Positions 1-13,400 of a stretch of DNA of 64,000 bases are shown piece after piece. Source of the DNA: Narthecium ossifragum. Taxonomy: Eukaryota > Streptophyta > Magnoliopsida > Dioscoreales > Nartheciaceae. Where the stretch lies: NCBI GenBank assembly GCA_963920575.1, contig OY986964.1:14125460-14189459 (forward strand), in the 5' to 3' direction. A model generated the notes under the pieces. It did no database searches. It saw nothing but the letters and a program-made list of their open reading frames with translations, and was not told where the DNA came from. The translations under genes were made by a program, and so were the position numbers. Positions within the stretch are counted from its first letter, which is position 1. Each line of letters starts with the position of its first letter.

Positions 1-2469
1 CAATTTTAAACATCTAGATATAACCCAATTTTACTGATACAAGTCAAGCCTCGAATAACAGTGTCGCTTCTCCGCCTAAGTCTAAGGTATGTCAAGGGGC
101 CCCATAACCCCATCGATGCTCCAAGGGCTACTGTCATGTACCTCTCCCTTGAACATGTTATCAAAGGGTCACAGAAACAGGAACAAGCAAGATCACCCTT
201 ACCCAAGCAAGATTCCACTACATGGGGACCCACGTTGGGAACATCGATAACCATTATTAGCACTTAGCATTGGAGAACCGACACGGTCTCTAAACCTCAA
301 TCAACACGATTTGTAGCCAACTAGACATTAACCTCGAGACTACAGAAATTTCAACGTTATAATCACGCCCTAAACCTTGCTACCCAACATCGGTCCTGAA
401 GCTAGATTCGAGGTGCCCGAGCCTTCGGATTGGCGATCAACCCATCGCCCACGCTTAACCTTGAATGCCTCTAATACATACAATACATGGACCTATACAA
501 GCATCTAACCTATGTGTCACTATATGCCACAACAACAATTAAACAGTCCAACATGAAGTATATCTGAATAGCGCCAATGGCTCCAATTCAAGGAGTACAA
601 CATGATAGCAATGCACTAGAATCAAACATTAATTCACATCCATGAGTTCATCTAACTCATGATGTATCCTTTCCAAACTATCACTCTCGCCCCAACGCCG
701 GCAAGCACGGTCGACCATTCAACAAACAACAATTAATCATACATGCATAAGCATATATGGCACACATTCAGTCCATTTATTCTAAGCAATCAAAGACACA
801 CTGTCGTCTTATTTATTCTACACATTCCCGAGAGTCATCACGCCTAGGTTAACAACATCCCTTATTTATAAGACTCGACCCCACATATGTGTCTAATATA
901 TATAAGGGGTATGTATAAGGTATAATTAAGCAATTTAAATAATCAAATCACAAAAATCCATGAAATTCGGCGAAAATCACCCTTCACTTCCTGATTAATA
1001 ATACCATGAATAGTGTCGTCAATAGTACCGTGAATCTAATTTATGGAATTTAAACCATCAAAACTCGTTGGAATTCAATCAAACTTTGAGGGGAGGTAGA
1101 AAAGGACATCAAGAATCCAACGGCACCAAGAAATCAAGATTTGTACGGCCAAATATCATATCTTCCTTGTTTTAGCTGAAAAATCGACAAAACGAACGAT
1201 AGAAATAAAATCGACCGGTAAAATGCAAAAGTTGACCATCCATATGTTCCTAAAACATCGATTACACGAGAATACAAACTTCCAATACAATCCAACATAT
1301 ATACCTATGCTAAACATCCAAAAGATCAGTTCTAGGCAAATGTAATCACATGATTAAGGTAGAAACACCTACATGTGTTAGCTGGACACTCCTCCTACTG
1401 ATTCCCCAAGTGTCGCCGCTTCAATTTGGCGTATGATAAGTCACTAAATGTTCATGATTCAACCCCTTAACTTAGTTTTGTTATGCCTAGAGCGGTTTTA
1501 TTTGATAACTTGTTAGTTGATTTCAGGTTTAATCATACTTTGAGAAGAAATGCAGGAAATTCGGCTAAAATGACTACATAAACTACTTTGTCAACCGTTA
1601 GTAATATATTTGCCAGATATTTGAAAAGGTCCAAATATTCTGAAACGTTGGGATATTGTAGAAGACTCAGAGGTCTACAACTTTTCTGTTTGACACTTTT
1701 TCAGATTCCTGATGGTGTGATAGCAGATTTGAAGAATACATGAAGATACATAAGCTGGAAAGCTGTACCGTCGAAGCTCAAGAGAATATTCTCCAAATAT
1801 TCTACATTAATCAGAATATTATGAAATAATTTTCAGATGACAGAAGACTTCCATATCTATAACGTTCATGTTGAATACCGGCTCAGAGTTCGTATAAATT
1901 GGTCCTAGAATTGACTCCAAGTCAGAGTTTGAGTAGAAGCTGAAGAATAAGGAAGCTGATAACATGGCAGAATCCAAGTCCAACTCATACGATGACTGGG
2001 CAGTCCGATGGGTCGGTTTTAAGTCCGATCGGTCACTCCGCTGATGTGGCAAGTACGGAAAATAGAAAAATTAGAGTTTTAAGCTCAGTTTAATTCCAAA
2101 AATCGGGTATTAGGGTTTCCTCTATAAATAGGGGTCTTCTGGCCGAAATTTGGAAGCCACCAAAGAGAAAAATTAGGTTTTCCGAGTTTTTGAAGACGAC
2201 GGAGACGCAACTTGGATCTCGGGATCTCTTCATCAACTATATGGCGTTCATCAATCAGATGAGTGGTTAATTCTTCTTCTTAGGGATCTCATGAAGCTTT
2301 AGAGTAACTTTTCTGTATTTTCTAGTTTGATTCTTGTTATCTTTTCAAAGATATGATCCTATGAATATGATTTTATCTTATAAAGAGTTGAAGGAACTGA
2401 GTTCCATTGACGTATATTCAGACCTACTTGATTATTGTGCTTGATGGTAGAGATTTGTAGGATGGTTTT

Positions 2470-5400
2470 TGTCACACCTCGACCCAGAAAACCCATCCGG
2501 GCAGAGGCATGAGGGGAAACCTACACTATTCACATTCGATACGGCGCGACAATTCACAAAGCGGAATAAATTTAAACTTAAAGACTTCCAAAGGCATAAA
2601 GATAAAACTAATTATTACATTGCGGAATAAAACTCAATCAAAAGAGAGAACATGATTCTATATATTAAACGTTAAGTACATCCTCCTCAAAGGTAACAAT
2701 AAACAAAAACTGCCAAAATGTACATCTGTCCCTCTGAGACCTCAAATGCCTCCGGAAGTCGACGCGCCGCCAAGACCTGATCCAACTGGAACCACGGAGG
2801 AAAAGCCGACACCTGTACCTGCAAACGCAGCCCGGGTAGGAGTGAGCAATAAGCTCAGTAGGGTTCTACTCTACTCTACGTCGCACAGGAAAGAGGGGAA
2901 ACTAAAAAGTCCCGGCTTCTGTCTCATCTCTAAAAGAAACTCACGTTACGTCCATCGCCTACTCCAGAGCACGCGCTCTGTGACCTCAACTGTCAACAAC
3001 CGTCCCTCTCAACAACCAAGCGCCCAACGCTGAACAACAAAGGGGTAGGACCCAGGGCAGCACGTAACTTCCCTTAACACGGATACAGAGCATGAGACGA
3101 GAACTCTGGGCGACCTCTACACCTCAAGCAACAGATAATAGCCAACTAGACCCATCCTCGAGAATACAAAGATTTGGCATAACAATTACGCCCTAGTCCT
3201 TGCTACCCAGCCACGGTCCTAGAGCTAGATCCGAGCTACCCGAGAGCCTCGGATCGACGAAGACCCTATTCACCCGCACCTAGCCTTATGCTCTAATGCA
3301 GACAAAATGCATGCAATGCTCAGGCACAGATAAAGAGATATAGGCATGCAACACAGATAAAGAGATATAGGCATGCAACAAGATGACATCAATTACACAG
3401 GGCTAGGCATAGCCTCTAGCTAGCCAAAGGGGTGAGTATAGCAAGGGTGTCAAATGCACGTAAACTACACTAACAATACAATGATTAGAGCAAAGCGATA
3501 AACACAGATGTGCAATAGTCTTAAGTGCTCTCTTGCACCTGACAGAGTAAGGTTCCACAATTACCCCGCAGGTAACTGGCCAACAGCCAAACGACAACCA
3601 CAATCGAGCCAATTTCGGCATTACAACGATGAACACAGCCGTCAATCGAAATTGCTACAAGGGGATACAACCCCGACCAAGGCACCAAGCCACACATACA
3701 AGATATATAATCTACTAGTACAACGGGTTATGCCCCCCACGCACGCCGGCAATTAACGGGGCTATTAATCAAAGCAGTAAATCTATATTAAGCATGCAGG
3801 GCACACCTCTGGCCCATTTATACTAAACATTCCCTGGGGTCGTCACTCCCCCGGTTACCCATAAAGCGACAAAGCATTCACAAACTAGATATATATACAC
3901 ATATATATAGACATAGCATGCTTATCGGGAAACTACTTGAAAGTCGGTAGAAATCGATAAACCGATTTGAAATACAACTTACGGCGTACTCCGGAGATAA
4001 ACTGGTCAAAATCCTGATTAAAATATTATAATAATCACTACTTATCATCGGGAAAACTCCACGAGAAAACCGGGTCGAAAAGAAATCGAAAACATCGAAT
4101 TCGGATCAATTATACAAATCAACACATAAAGGATCAATCATCTTACCCAAGATGATCGATCATTTACATGGGTGATCCCTGTCAAGGAGAGGTGATTAAT
4201 CTTCCCTTCCAAGGAAGATCGATCCTCCTTAAGGGTGCTCCCTGCCTGAGAAGGAAGGATTGATCTTCTTTCACAAGACGATCGATCTTCCTCAAGATGG
4301 TGTTCTACCTGGGGAAGAAGGAGCGATCCTCTGGCACTAGAGGATCGATCTTCCTCAAAATTGTGTTTTGTCTGGGGAAGAAGGATCGATCCTCTGGCAC
4401 TAAAGAATCGATCTTTCTCAAAATGGTGTTCTGTCTGGGGAAGAAGGATCGATCCTCTGGCACTAGAGGATCGATCCTCTGGCACTAGAGGATCGATCCT
4501 CTGGCACTAGAGGATCGATCTTCCTCAAACACACCCTCTGTCAAGAAGAGGATCGATCTTCTTGGGACAAGAAGATTGATCTTCTTAAGATGGAGCAGAA
4601 CGTTAACAAATGAAAGATCGATCTGCTTCCCAAAGAAGATCGATCCTTCATATGTCGGCAGGAGAGATGAATAGTGCCGAATAGTGCATGAGATCTAATT
4701 TTTTGTATTCGATCTATCAAAACGTATCGAAATCAAACCAAATTTGGTAGGCATGTGCAGTTGAATGTGGGGAATCTAATGACACTAAGAAATCCAACTT
4801 TGGATGATCCAATCCTTCGAATTAAATCAAATTGTCCAAAAGCCGATGAAAAACTGAATTTGTTGGATTTGATCTATCAAACGGCGATGGAATCCATTCA
4901 AACTTTGCATGAAGGTCTATTTGATGGTGGAGAATTCATTCATGCAATAAAAATCAAACTCAGATCGTGAAATATCAGATCTGAGTCCAACCCTGTCGAA
5001 ATACCGACAAAAATACGGAATTCATCCGAAAGAATACGGAACTGAAACCATAGCTAGCTTCTAAACATGGCAAGGAACTAGAACACAGAAAATTATAGCA
5101 TTCTAACAAAACCAACAGCCACAAATCACAAAAAGACGATCCTAGGGTTACCAACTCATAGGAATTTGGTAGAAACACCTACTTGTGAAGACAAGCAGCC
5201 GATCTACGAGATCCTCGCCTCCGATCCTCGCGGATCCATGCCGAAAATCTGCAGCCCCAAGCTCCAACCATTAGCCGGAAGCCCAAGGGAGGAGAGAGAA
5301 GGAGAGGAAGAGAAAAGAAAGAAGGAGAGAGAAGAACAAGGGTATATATAGAGATCAAAACCGATCTCGGCCGTTCGATCCGATCCCTCCCGATCGAGCT

Positions 5401-5638
5401 CCGATCTTTCGATCGAAAGCGCCCTTAAGGCTCTAATCAATCACATATATCAATCAAAGGCAATGTGTGCAACACGGGTGTGAAACCGACAACCAGGGAG
5501 CAAATTTACCAAAATGCCCCTGCGATCAAAAATAGCGATGCGATCAACCGATCGCATCCCAAGGCCAACCGAGACAAACCACAAACCGGACCCTCGACCT
5601 AACGCGGTCAGACAGGGTTGGAGGTACGGGTCCTCACA
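2470..5638 (-). mobile_element. Solo LTR, family B (Tekay-type gypsy)
   Basis: Minus-strand LTR of 3,169 bp beginning TGTGAGGACCCG at 5638 and ending GAGGTGTGACA at 2470, with a perfect 5-bp TSD GTTTT (2465-2469 and 5639-5643). No coding sequence lies next to it, so it is a solo LTR. The plus-strand LTR starting at 61498 is the same family in opposite orientation. A TATA box (CTATATATACC on minus, about 5342-5352) lies in the U3-R part. A GATCGATC hairpin array fills 4138-4660. The small open frames across it come from the repeat array and are not genes. Confidence 0.92.
4138..4660. repeat. GATCGATC hairpin array (family B LTR, minus copy)
   Basis: About a dozen GATCGATC or near copies, mostly in pairs whose flanks are complementary (for example GATCGATCCTCT, a loop, then AGAGGATCGATC near 4450-4500). 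Units recur with a period close to 63 bp. Because 63 is a multiple of three, translation gives a 21-residue repeat (DRSSSARGSILLPQ...) with no stop, but there is no other sign of coding. Confidence 0.88.
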
Positions 5639-6639
5639 GTTTTTATGTTGCTTTTGTGTGTCATTTGAGATAGTTTATGCTAAGCAAAGATAGATTGTAC
5701 TCAGGTTAAGTCCGAGGACAGTCTATGCTAAGCGAAGATAGACTATGCCATAGGATAATATGAGCGTTCTTTTAGGGATTCATGCGAGCTTAAGAAGCCG
5801 TGGTTCTATATGTCTAGATTAGAGAACAAGAGGATACTAGAGAATACAGGTGGTGAAGTTAAAGTGGATTGAGTGAACCCTAGGAATTATCTCTCATTGA
5901 CAACTTTTAAGTCTTTTATTTGCTTTCATAATTATTTTAATAAAAAATCCATAAAATCCTTTTTCACTTTAGAATTAGAGTACATGAGGTTTGATATTAA
6001 TTCGTTTGCCCTAAAAGATACAATTTTCCGTCTGGTTTGACTCCGGATCTCACCACTGTTCTACGCCTATAGAGTAGTGATTGATTGAAGGATTACATAT
6101 TTATAAATTATGTCGAGTTGTGCGATTTAACGACGTCGTGCGAACGAGACCAGCGTCCAAAATCCATAGCCCGAGCTCCAAACCGCAACCAATAGAGAGA
6201 AAGAGAGAGAAAGAGAAAAGAATAAAGAAAAGGAGGGGGGTTATTTATAGAAAACTGGAATTGATCTCGGCCGTTTCGATCTTTGCTGATCAAGATCCGA
6301 TCTTCCGATCGAGAGCGCACCTAATGATCTAATCAATCACATGTATCAATCCAAGGCTATGGGTGCACTACGTGGGTGTGAAACTGACCGACAAGACGTA
6401 ATTTTAGCAAATTGCCATTGGGGTCCAAAAACAACAATGTGATCGATCGATCGCACCCGACGTGGAAACATACCAACAGGACACGACTCCCGACCTACGC
6501 GATCGAGCCATGCTAGAGAAAAGGGTCCTCACAACTTGTCATACTTAAAAGAATTTCGTCCTAAAATTCAATAAGGGCCGGGCCGGAAAGAAAGAACACA
6601 CTAGGCCTACATGCAGAAATAAGGCTACAAGCTACGCAT

Positions 6640-8150
6640 GGGGGTACCAACATCCACAACTAGAATTCTACCTGCTGGAAGGAACAATCTGGGGTACTCC
6701 CGACGCATGCGATCCTCTCGCTCCCAAGTCAGCTCCTCGACTCCTCGGTGTACCCAACGAACCATCACCAAAGGAATCGTCTTGCCTCTTAACACATGAT
6801 CCCTCATGTCTATTATCTGCATTGGCTACTCTATGTATGTGGCATCCTCCTCAACTATGACATCGCCATGTCTGATCACATGTGATGGATCTGGAATATA
6901 CTTCCTCAACATCGACACATGGAAGGTGGGATGAATTGCTGACATGTGCAGGGGTAGAGCCAACTGGTAGGCGACCTCTCCAACAATCTCGAAAGGGCCA
7001 TGAACCTCGGTGCTAGCTTGCCCTTGCTGCCAAATCTGATTGATCATCTGCATGGAGAAACCTTCAGTAACACTCTGTCGTCAACTGCGAACTCCAAGGG
7101 TCTTCACCTTTGATCTACGTAACTCTTCTGCCTGCTCTGCGCCGTCAAGAGTCTCTGTCTGATATGGGCCAACCCCTTTGATGACTGCATGATGATGTCT
7201 GGACCAGTAAGGGAAGCCTCGCCAACCTCTGTCCAACTCACTGGTGAGCGACACGGTCTACCGTACAACCCCTCGAAGGGTACAAAACCCAAGCATACAT
7301 GTGAAATGTTGTTGTAGGCAAACTCCACCAATGATACATGGTGCTCCCAAATGCCTCCAGCATCAAATACACATGCTCTGAGCATGTCCTTCAAAATCGG
7401 GATCATCCTCTCTGACAGTCCGTTTGTCTGGGGGTGGAAGGCCGTGCTGAAGGTCAACAGTATGCCCATAGACTCATAGAAGTCTCACCAGAACCTGCAG
7501 GTGAATCTTGGATCACGATCTGAGATGATGGAGACTAGGATGCCATGCAATCTGATTACCTCTCTGATGTATAAGCGACTCAGCCTATCAATTGAATACA
7601 TGCTCCTCATAGGTAAGAAATGTGCCGATTTTGTCAATCGATCTCCTATGACCCAAATCGCATATTTTCCCCTAGGAGTCATCGATAGCCCGGTGACGAA
7701 ATCCATCGTGATATGCTCCCACTTCCACTCTGCCACTAGAAGGGGCTGCAAGAAGCTTGGTGTCCATCGGTGCTCTGCCTTCACCTGGCATCGGGAAACA
7801 AACACTACAACCGATCTCTTCATCCCGCACCACCAAAACTAACGAGGAAGATCATGATACATCTTGGTGCCTCCAGGATGAACATCAAAACGAGAGTGGT
7901 GAAACTCTCGAAGGACGTCCTCACGCAAAATAGGATCTACAGAAACTGCTATGTTGCCTCGAAAGCATAACCCACTATATGCCAATATTGTCCAACCCTC
8001 GACCGCGCACTCGGTACCAACTAAAGTACGGATCTCCTCGAGCTCTGTGTCACCACTATGTACCCCAATAACTCTGGACAGATGTGTTGGCACACTCCGA
8101 ACTGCAAAAAGGAAGCCATCAGAAGCTCAATCCTCGAAGTCTAGCCTAAA
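6640..8150 (-). pseudogene. Element D integrase and chromodomain remnant
   Basis: Integrase would insert the cDNA copy into the host genome, and the chromodomain of this clade directs it to marked chromatin. Reading minus, the zinc-binding part contains EFHHSRFDVHPGGTKMYHDL (about 7845-7905). Here the second half of the HHCC motif is damaged: SRCQVKAEH has lost the residues between and including the second Cys. The catalytic core keeps MDFVTG, SDRDPRF and a degenerate third segment (TNGLSERM). The C-terminal part 6660-6920 reads IPLVMVRWVHR and ELTWEREDRMRREYPRLF, the Tekay-type chromodomain. Stops and frameshifts separate the pieces. Confidence 0.88.
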
Positions 8151-8159
8151 CTGACTCAC

Positions 8160-9447
8160 TGTCTCCATCATCTGCCACTGTCGTGCTAACAACCCTGCCA
8201 AAACCGCTCTATTATCTCTGGCATGTATGCTCAGTGCATCTCCTGCAATATTTATTTTACCAGGGGGTAATGTAACTGAAAATCATAGTCCTCTAGTAGC
8301 TCCATTCACCGGCGCTACTTGAGATTGAGGTCATGTTGGGTGAAAACGTGCCTCAAAATTTTGTGATCTGAGTATACTTGGAATCTCTCACCGTAAAGGT
8401 GGTGCAGTCATGTCTTCAGAGCAAAGACAACTCTTGCTAGCTCTAAATCGTGGAAGGGATAGTTCCTCTCATGGGTCTTCAGCTGCCTGGAACCATAGGC
8501 CATCACATGGCCCTCATGCATCAGCACACAACCTAGACCCTCTCCACTGGCGTCGTAGTAAACAACTGTAGCCGATACCTTGCTCTGGAACTATCAGAAT
8601 GTGTGCACTGGTCAATATGGTCCTCAGCTGCACAAAGGCCTGCTCACAAGCATCGTCCCAAACAAATGGGACCGCCTTCTGGAACAATCAGGTCAACGGC
8701 CCCACCACTCTGGAGAACTCTCAGATAGACCTCCATTAGTACCATGCCAAGCCTAGGAAACTATGGACCTAGAATAGTCTTCGGTCTTTGCCACTATAGC
8801 ACTGCCTAGATCTTAGTTGGATCCCTTGAAATGCGTCCCGCTGACACCACAAGCCCCAAAAACTTCACTTCTGGGAGCCAAATCTCGCACTTGGAGGCCT
8901 TAGCATACAACCTATGCTCCCTCAGCAACCACAACACAATCCTCATATGTTGCTTATGCTCCTCCTTTATGCATGGGTAGATCAGGATGTTATCGACGAA
9001 CACCACAATGAACTAATCCAGATATGGTCGGAAGACCCTCTGCATCAGATCCATGAAGGTTGTTGGTGCGTTCGTCAGATTGAACGACATCACTTTGAAC
9101 TCATACAATCTGAACCTCGTACGGAAAGTTATCTTTGGGATGTGGCAATCCTGAATCCTTAGCTGGTGGTAGCATGTATGAAGGTCGATCTTCAAAAAAA
9201 CCGACGAACCTCGGAGCTGGTCGAACAAGTCATCTATCCTGGGCATAGAATACTCATTCTTCACAGTCACACTGTTCACCCTCCTGTAATCAATGCAAAG
9301 ACGAAGTGTGTCGTCTTTCTTATTTCTAAACAATATAGGTGCTCCCCAAGGTGATGTGTTGGGACGAATGAAACCTCGACCAATAAATTCGTCTAGCTGA
9401 ATCCTAACCCCCCTTGGCTCTGCAGGTGCTATCCTAAAAGTTGACAA
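8160..9447 (-). pseudogene. Element D reverse transcriptase and RNase H remnant
   Basis: RT copies the element RNA into DNA and RNase H removes the template. Reading minus, RT shows [26 protein letters not shown] and [16 protein letters not shown]. The catalytic box reads FVDNIL instead of FVDDIL (about 8989-9005), so one catalytic Asp is lost. RNase H motifs follow at 8200-8600 ([26 protein letters not shown]-like). Several stops and frameshifts are present. It is dead. Confidence 0.9.
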
Positions 9448-9888
9448 CGAAATTGGCCCGGTGCATGGTACGAGATCTATCTCGAAGTCAATGACTCTGG
9501 AAGGAGGAAAACCTGGTAGCTCATCAGGGAATACGTCTGCAAACTCACAAACGACTCTAGGAAGACCGTTCTCTCAACTGTCCTTTGCTACGAACAAGGA
9601 AAGGCGCATCAGTAAAGCTAACAACTGGCCCTCGCGCCTAGGAAAACAATAACAAGCAAGGGAATCGGCCAACTGGCGATCCCCCAACAAAACATAACAA
9701 ATGCCATCATGTGTTCAAGGAGTCACCCTGCGACGCCCACAGTCGATGAGAACTCAGTATGATGTCAGCCATTTCATATCAAGAATCACGTCAAACCCGA
9801 CAATGTTTAGCACCCGAAGATCTAGAAGAATACGGAGGCCCCCGACCTGCAACTCGCAAGATCGGACAGATGGTGTGTCCAGGTTTAG
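9448..9888 (-). pseudogene. Element D protease-to-RT linker
   Basis: Reading minus from the insertion point, the sequence encodes LDTPSVRSCELQVGGLRILLDL..VGFDVIL and the linker up to RT. It is colinear with the intact relative (about 36960-37470). The sequence continues at 14152 on the other side of the nested composite. If one copy of the duplicated TTTAG is removed, the two halves join without an indel relative to that copy. Confidence 0.8.
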
Positions 9889-10000
9889 TGTAATGGCCCC
9901 CGCTGTCTGGGGCCACCCAGGGCCTACGAGCTTCATCTAAGATCCACCCGAGGGCTCCACCCGACACAATATTATCTGCTTTTGGCTCATCATAGAAATC

Positions 10001-10065
10001 TGGGAAAACTTCCCAGTAGATCACCCATCACGGGACCACTCCAAGGCAAGTACGCTTAACATTGG
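10001..10065 (-). promoter_or_regulatory. 5S-rRNA-like Pol III promoter segment in Cassandra LTR
   Basis: The minus strand shows TGTTAAGCGTACTTG (like the 5S A-box region) and GATGGGTGATCTACTGGGAAG-like sequence (like the C-box and 3' part). It differs from real 5S at several positions and sits inside a TG...CA LTR, so it is not a 5S gene. Confidence 0.75.
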
Positions 10066-10276
10066 AGTTTTCTGGCGGATCACTGCTATCACGGCTTTAA
10101 AACATGTTGTGTCTGATAAGGGTTACTAATATACTTATTATCTACATGGGGTTACTTGGTTTGCCCACATGCCCACTAGGCGAACACTGACCCCGAGTAC
10201 CCCGGGTCTCACAACCCAACCCCCATAGAGGTCCAGCGTCCTCGCTGGTATAATCCGACTAACAGACCTACAGCTT

Positions 10277-10288
10277 GCTCTGATACCA
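10277..10288 (-). other. Cassandra primer-binding site (initiator tRNA-Met)
   Basis: On the minus strand TGGTATCAGAGC, complementary to the 3' end of initiator tRNA-Met, lies 2 bp inside the 5' LTR end (10291). The gypsy elements in this window use the same primer site. Confidence 0.88.
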
Positions 10289-10445
10289 TCTGTAACGACC
10301 CCCGTCGTCCGGGGCCGCCCAGGGCTTGCGAGCTTCGTTCACAATGCACCCGAGGGCCCCACCCGACATAATATTGTCCGCTTTTGGTTCACCGTAGAAA
10401 TCTGAGAAAACTTCTCAGTAGGTCACCCATCCCGCTCCAAGGCAA

Positions 10446-13400
10446 CCGCGCCCCGACCTGCGAAAGCCCAACTGGGCCGGGGACGCCAACCGGAACCTAA
10501 CTAACTATGAAATTTTTGGCGAGGGTTCCCTCTGGTCTGCTGGTTTCCCAAAGCATTCATTAAGCACCCTTAATTAAAAAATTCTAAAAATAACAGAAAC
10601 CTCAAGATTAAAGATTACAAATCCAAAAGATACAAGTCTACAAAACCACGAAGAGGGGCAAATCAAATACAAACATGTACACACTCCCGTAGGAGGCTAA
10701 TTATACAAGGGTTCTGCTGAAAGAAAGATCACCGCTCCTCAAACTCCACCAGGCGCCACCGCTCCTCAAACTCCACCAGGCGCCACCGCGCCATCAACCA
10801 ACTGCCCGATAGGGCCCACCGAAGAGGAGCTAACGCCTGCACCTGTAAAAGGAAGAGGGAAACGCAACAGTATCGCCCTCTAACAAGGCCTGAGTGTACA
10901 CAGAGGCCCCATAACCCCACCGCGTGTCCCTGAGGAGCCTCAGTCATGGTCTTCCTGCCGAGCTGGTCACATACTGGGTCACCCTCAGCAAGGTAGGAAA
11001 CCAACACTGCCGTCTCACAAGTAGAAAACTTGACTGCTAGGCGGGAAGATGACACCGCTGAGTAGGCACACCCTCTACTCAAAGACAAGAAAATCGGGCA
11101 CCGGCTACACCTCAGAACCCTGCTCGAGGCCAACACGACCTCTCAATTATATATCAATAAGTGTTCAAGTCATCTAAGTCTATTATCGAATTCGACTGAA
11201 CACAACCATTCAAACCTGGACCAAGCTACCCAGCCACGATCCTAAGGCTAATCCGAGCTTCCAAGCCCTCGGGATGGCGATACCACAGATCGTCCATGCC
11301 CTAAACTTATGCAACTAATGCACAATCAGATGCATACTATGAACACACGCAGGGAAACAAATAAGCATGTAACATATGTGATGATAATAAACATGGTCTG
11401 GGCTCGGTACCCTGCCGGCCCGGGTCGTAAATAGGTCATACAGGTCAAGGAATTGCTGCAGTGGTAACCCCATCAAATGCAGCCAGTCCACAAAAAAACA
11501 ACATGTTACGGGAAGCAACCCCGACAAACACCGCTAAACAAAACAACATTCTATCTACACATCCTGGGAGTCATCACTGTTCCGGTTCACCACTACCCCT
11601 CATTATGGGGCTAACATGCTCAAATATATATACAAGTTATAAAGCGGTAAAGAAAGCCGTACATACGAAGCCCCGTGGGAAAAAGCCGACAAAAACACCT
11701 CCTTGCGACCAAAAGGATCGATTCTTTCCATGTCAAACTAGGGAGTTCCATCCATGTCAAGCCAAAAAGGATCGATCTTTCCTCCAGGAAAATCAATCAC
11801 TTTTGTGACCAGGGACCCCATCCATGCCGCCAAGCAAAGGATCGATCTTCTTCCACCAGAAGATCGATCATGCACGGGCCAGGCATGACGCCCCAAGAAT
11901 GATCGATCCTTTCTCAAGGAAAATCGATTTTCATGGGTTCTCCGACGAATCGAAGAAGGAGAATACCGCCGAAAAACTCTACCAAATCCTACAAAACCCT
12001 GAGATCTGATAGTACAAAGGACCACGAGTCCAAAACCGATACTTGCACTGAAAACCAACAAGCATGCAAGGAGATCTACTCAAAACAAACACAGATAAGC
12101 TCAAAACTCTCAAATACCAGAAAGACAAGTAGGTAGCTGATCGCTTACAAACATCGTCGTTAAAACGTTGTAAACTCAATCAAGTATTAAATTTATAACC
12201 CTTATTCAATCACTACACTACTAGGTAGAAATAGCGGTGAAGTCGGGAGTCGATCCACAGGGAAAACGTTGGAAACTGAAATCAATTCTCAAAACCCTAA
12301 AATTAAGGAAAAGAATCAAAGATAGAATAGAGTTATCTAAACTAATAAATAAAAGAAATAAAAGGTTGATCAATTTGAATGAATGGAGTAGTTACTTAGG
12401 AATTACTCAATCCGCCCTAGTTTCATTATTAGTCTTCTCTAGTTATCATCTTGTTCCCTTCTCTCAACATTATGGATCATATGGCTACAAGCTCACATGA
12501 ATCCCTAAAATAAAGTTAATGTTTCCAACGGCATAAACCTATCTTTGCTTGGCATAGATTGTCTTTGGTCCTACGATTACCTTAAATTATACTACTCCTA
12601 ATGACCGTAGCACAACCTATCTTCGCGTAGCATAGCTTATCTCAAAGGTAAACCAATAACTTCATGAAAACCATATCATAAATCTCTACAATCAATCACA
12701 GAAATCATGTAGAACTGAAAATACGTCAAGGAACTCTGTTCCCTTAACTCTATTAACATTAAAACTGTATTCATGAGATCATGCATCGAGAAGTTCACAA
12801 AAATCCAACTAAAGAAAAACCAAAACTACACTAGGGTTTCATGAATAATCCTAAGTACAAGAATTAGCAACTCATCTTTTGGATGAAAGCCATCGGGTTG
12901 GAATAGGAAGCTGTCACCATCCACATCCTCTCCTTCTTCTTCTTCTTCCTCCTCCAAAGATTGTCAAAAATATGAGAAATTCGGCTGGAAAAGGCCTTTT
13001 AAATAGGGAAACCCTAAACTTGGACTTAAGAGTCCTATCTAGACTTAAACTTTGACTTTCCTCTTTTCGTATTTCAAATCCTATTCAAGATTCCGACTTT
13101 AACTCAATTCTAGCCCTAATTGGCTTGGAATCTGAGAACGTCTTAAACAGGAAAGTTTTAGATCTTCAAGTCTTCTGTCATATCCCGAAGATTTTATAAT
13201 ATTTAGACTTATAGGGAATATTTGACGAATATTCTTCTGAACTTCGACGGACCAGTTTTCCAGCAGCTATGTATCTTGATCTTCTTGAAAACTAGAATCA
13301 ATCCATCTGGAGTCTTGCAAAGTGTCCAATATGAACATTATAGATTTGGAAGTCTTCTATCACGTACTAAATTTCCAGAATATTTGGACTTATAAAGAAT

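Larger units (their letters stand above)
1434..6152 (+). mobile_element. Solo LTR, TGAT...ATCA type (Athila/Tat-like), interrupted
   Basis: Starts TGATAAGTCACTAAATG and ends near GCGAACGAGACCA, flanked by GCGTA and GCGTC (one mismatch), so it is an imperfect 5-bp duplication. It is colinear in reverse with the better preserved solo LTR at 12138-13595 (start TGATGAGTCACTAAAT, end GCGATCA). The terminus has decayed from ATCA to ACCA. No internal region or second LTR is present, so it is a solo LTR. A family B solo LTR (2470-5638) sits inside it. Assignment to the Athila/Tat branch of Ty3/gypsy rests on the TGAT..ATCA ends and LTR style and is an inference. Confidence 0.8.
1..6533 (-). repeat. 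3' LTR of element D (partial, split by nested insertion)
   Basis: Bases 1-1433 and 6153-6533 align with the 5' LTR of the same element (15914-17092 and 23961-24889). This copy lacks about 300 bp present in the partner around the (CA)n tract at 15966. The inner end, at 6533, reads TGTGAGGACC on the minus strand, as in other LTRs here. The gap 1434-6152 is a nested solo LTR with flanks GCGTA and GCGTC. The uninterrupted site is visible in the sister LTR near 24494. A TATA-like TATAAATA lies on the minus strand near 6243-6250. Confidence 0.88.
9889..10445 (-). mobile_element. Cassandra TRIM part (5S-bearing non-autonomous retrotransposon)
   Basis: Cassandra is a short non-coding LTR element with a 5S-RNA-derived segment in each LTR, mobilised by other elements' enzymes. 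The complete 3' LTR is 9889-10213 (325 bp, minus orientation, TGTGAGACCC...GGCCATTACA). The internal part, about 77 bp, holds a purine tract GGGGGTTGGG next to the 3' LTR and a PBS. The 5' LTR remnant is 10291-10445. On minus, the 5S-like region (about 9998-10065) reads AACTCCAATGTTAAGCGTAC and then GTGATGGGTGATC, close to the 5S promoter boxes. Confidence 0.85.

Noticed and set aside
10001..10065. 5S rRNA gene
   Set aside because: The match is imperfect, lies within a TG...CA LTR with adjoining PBS, and is repeated in the truncated second LTR. It is the 5S-derived part of Cassandra.
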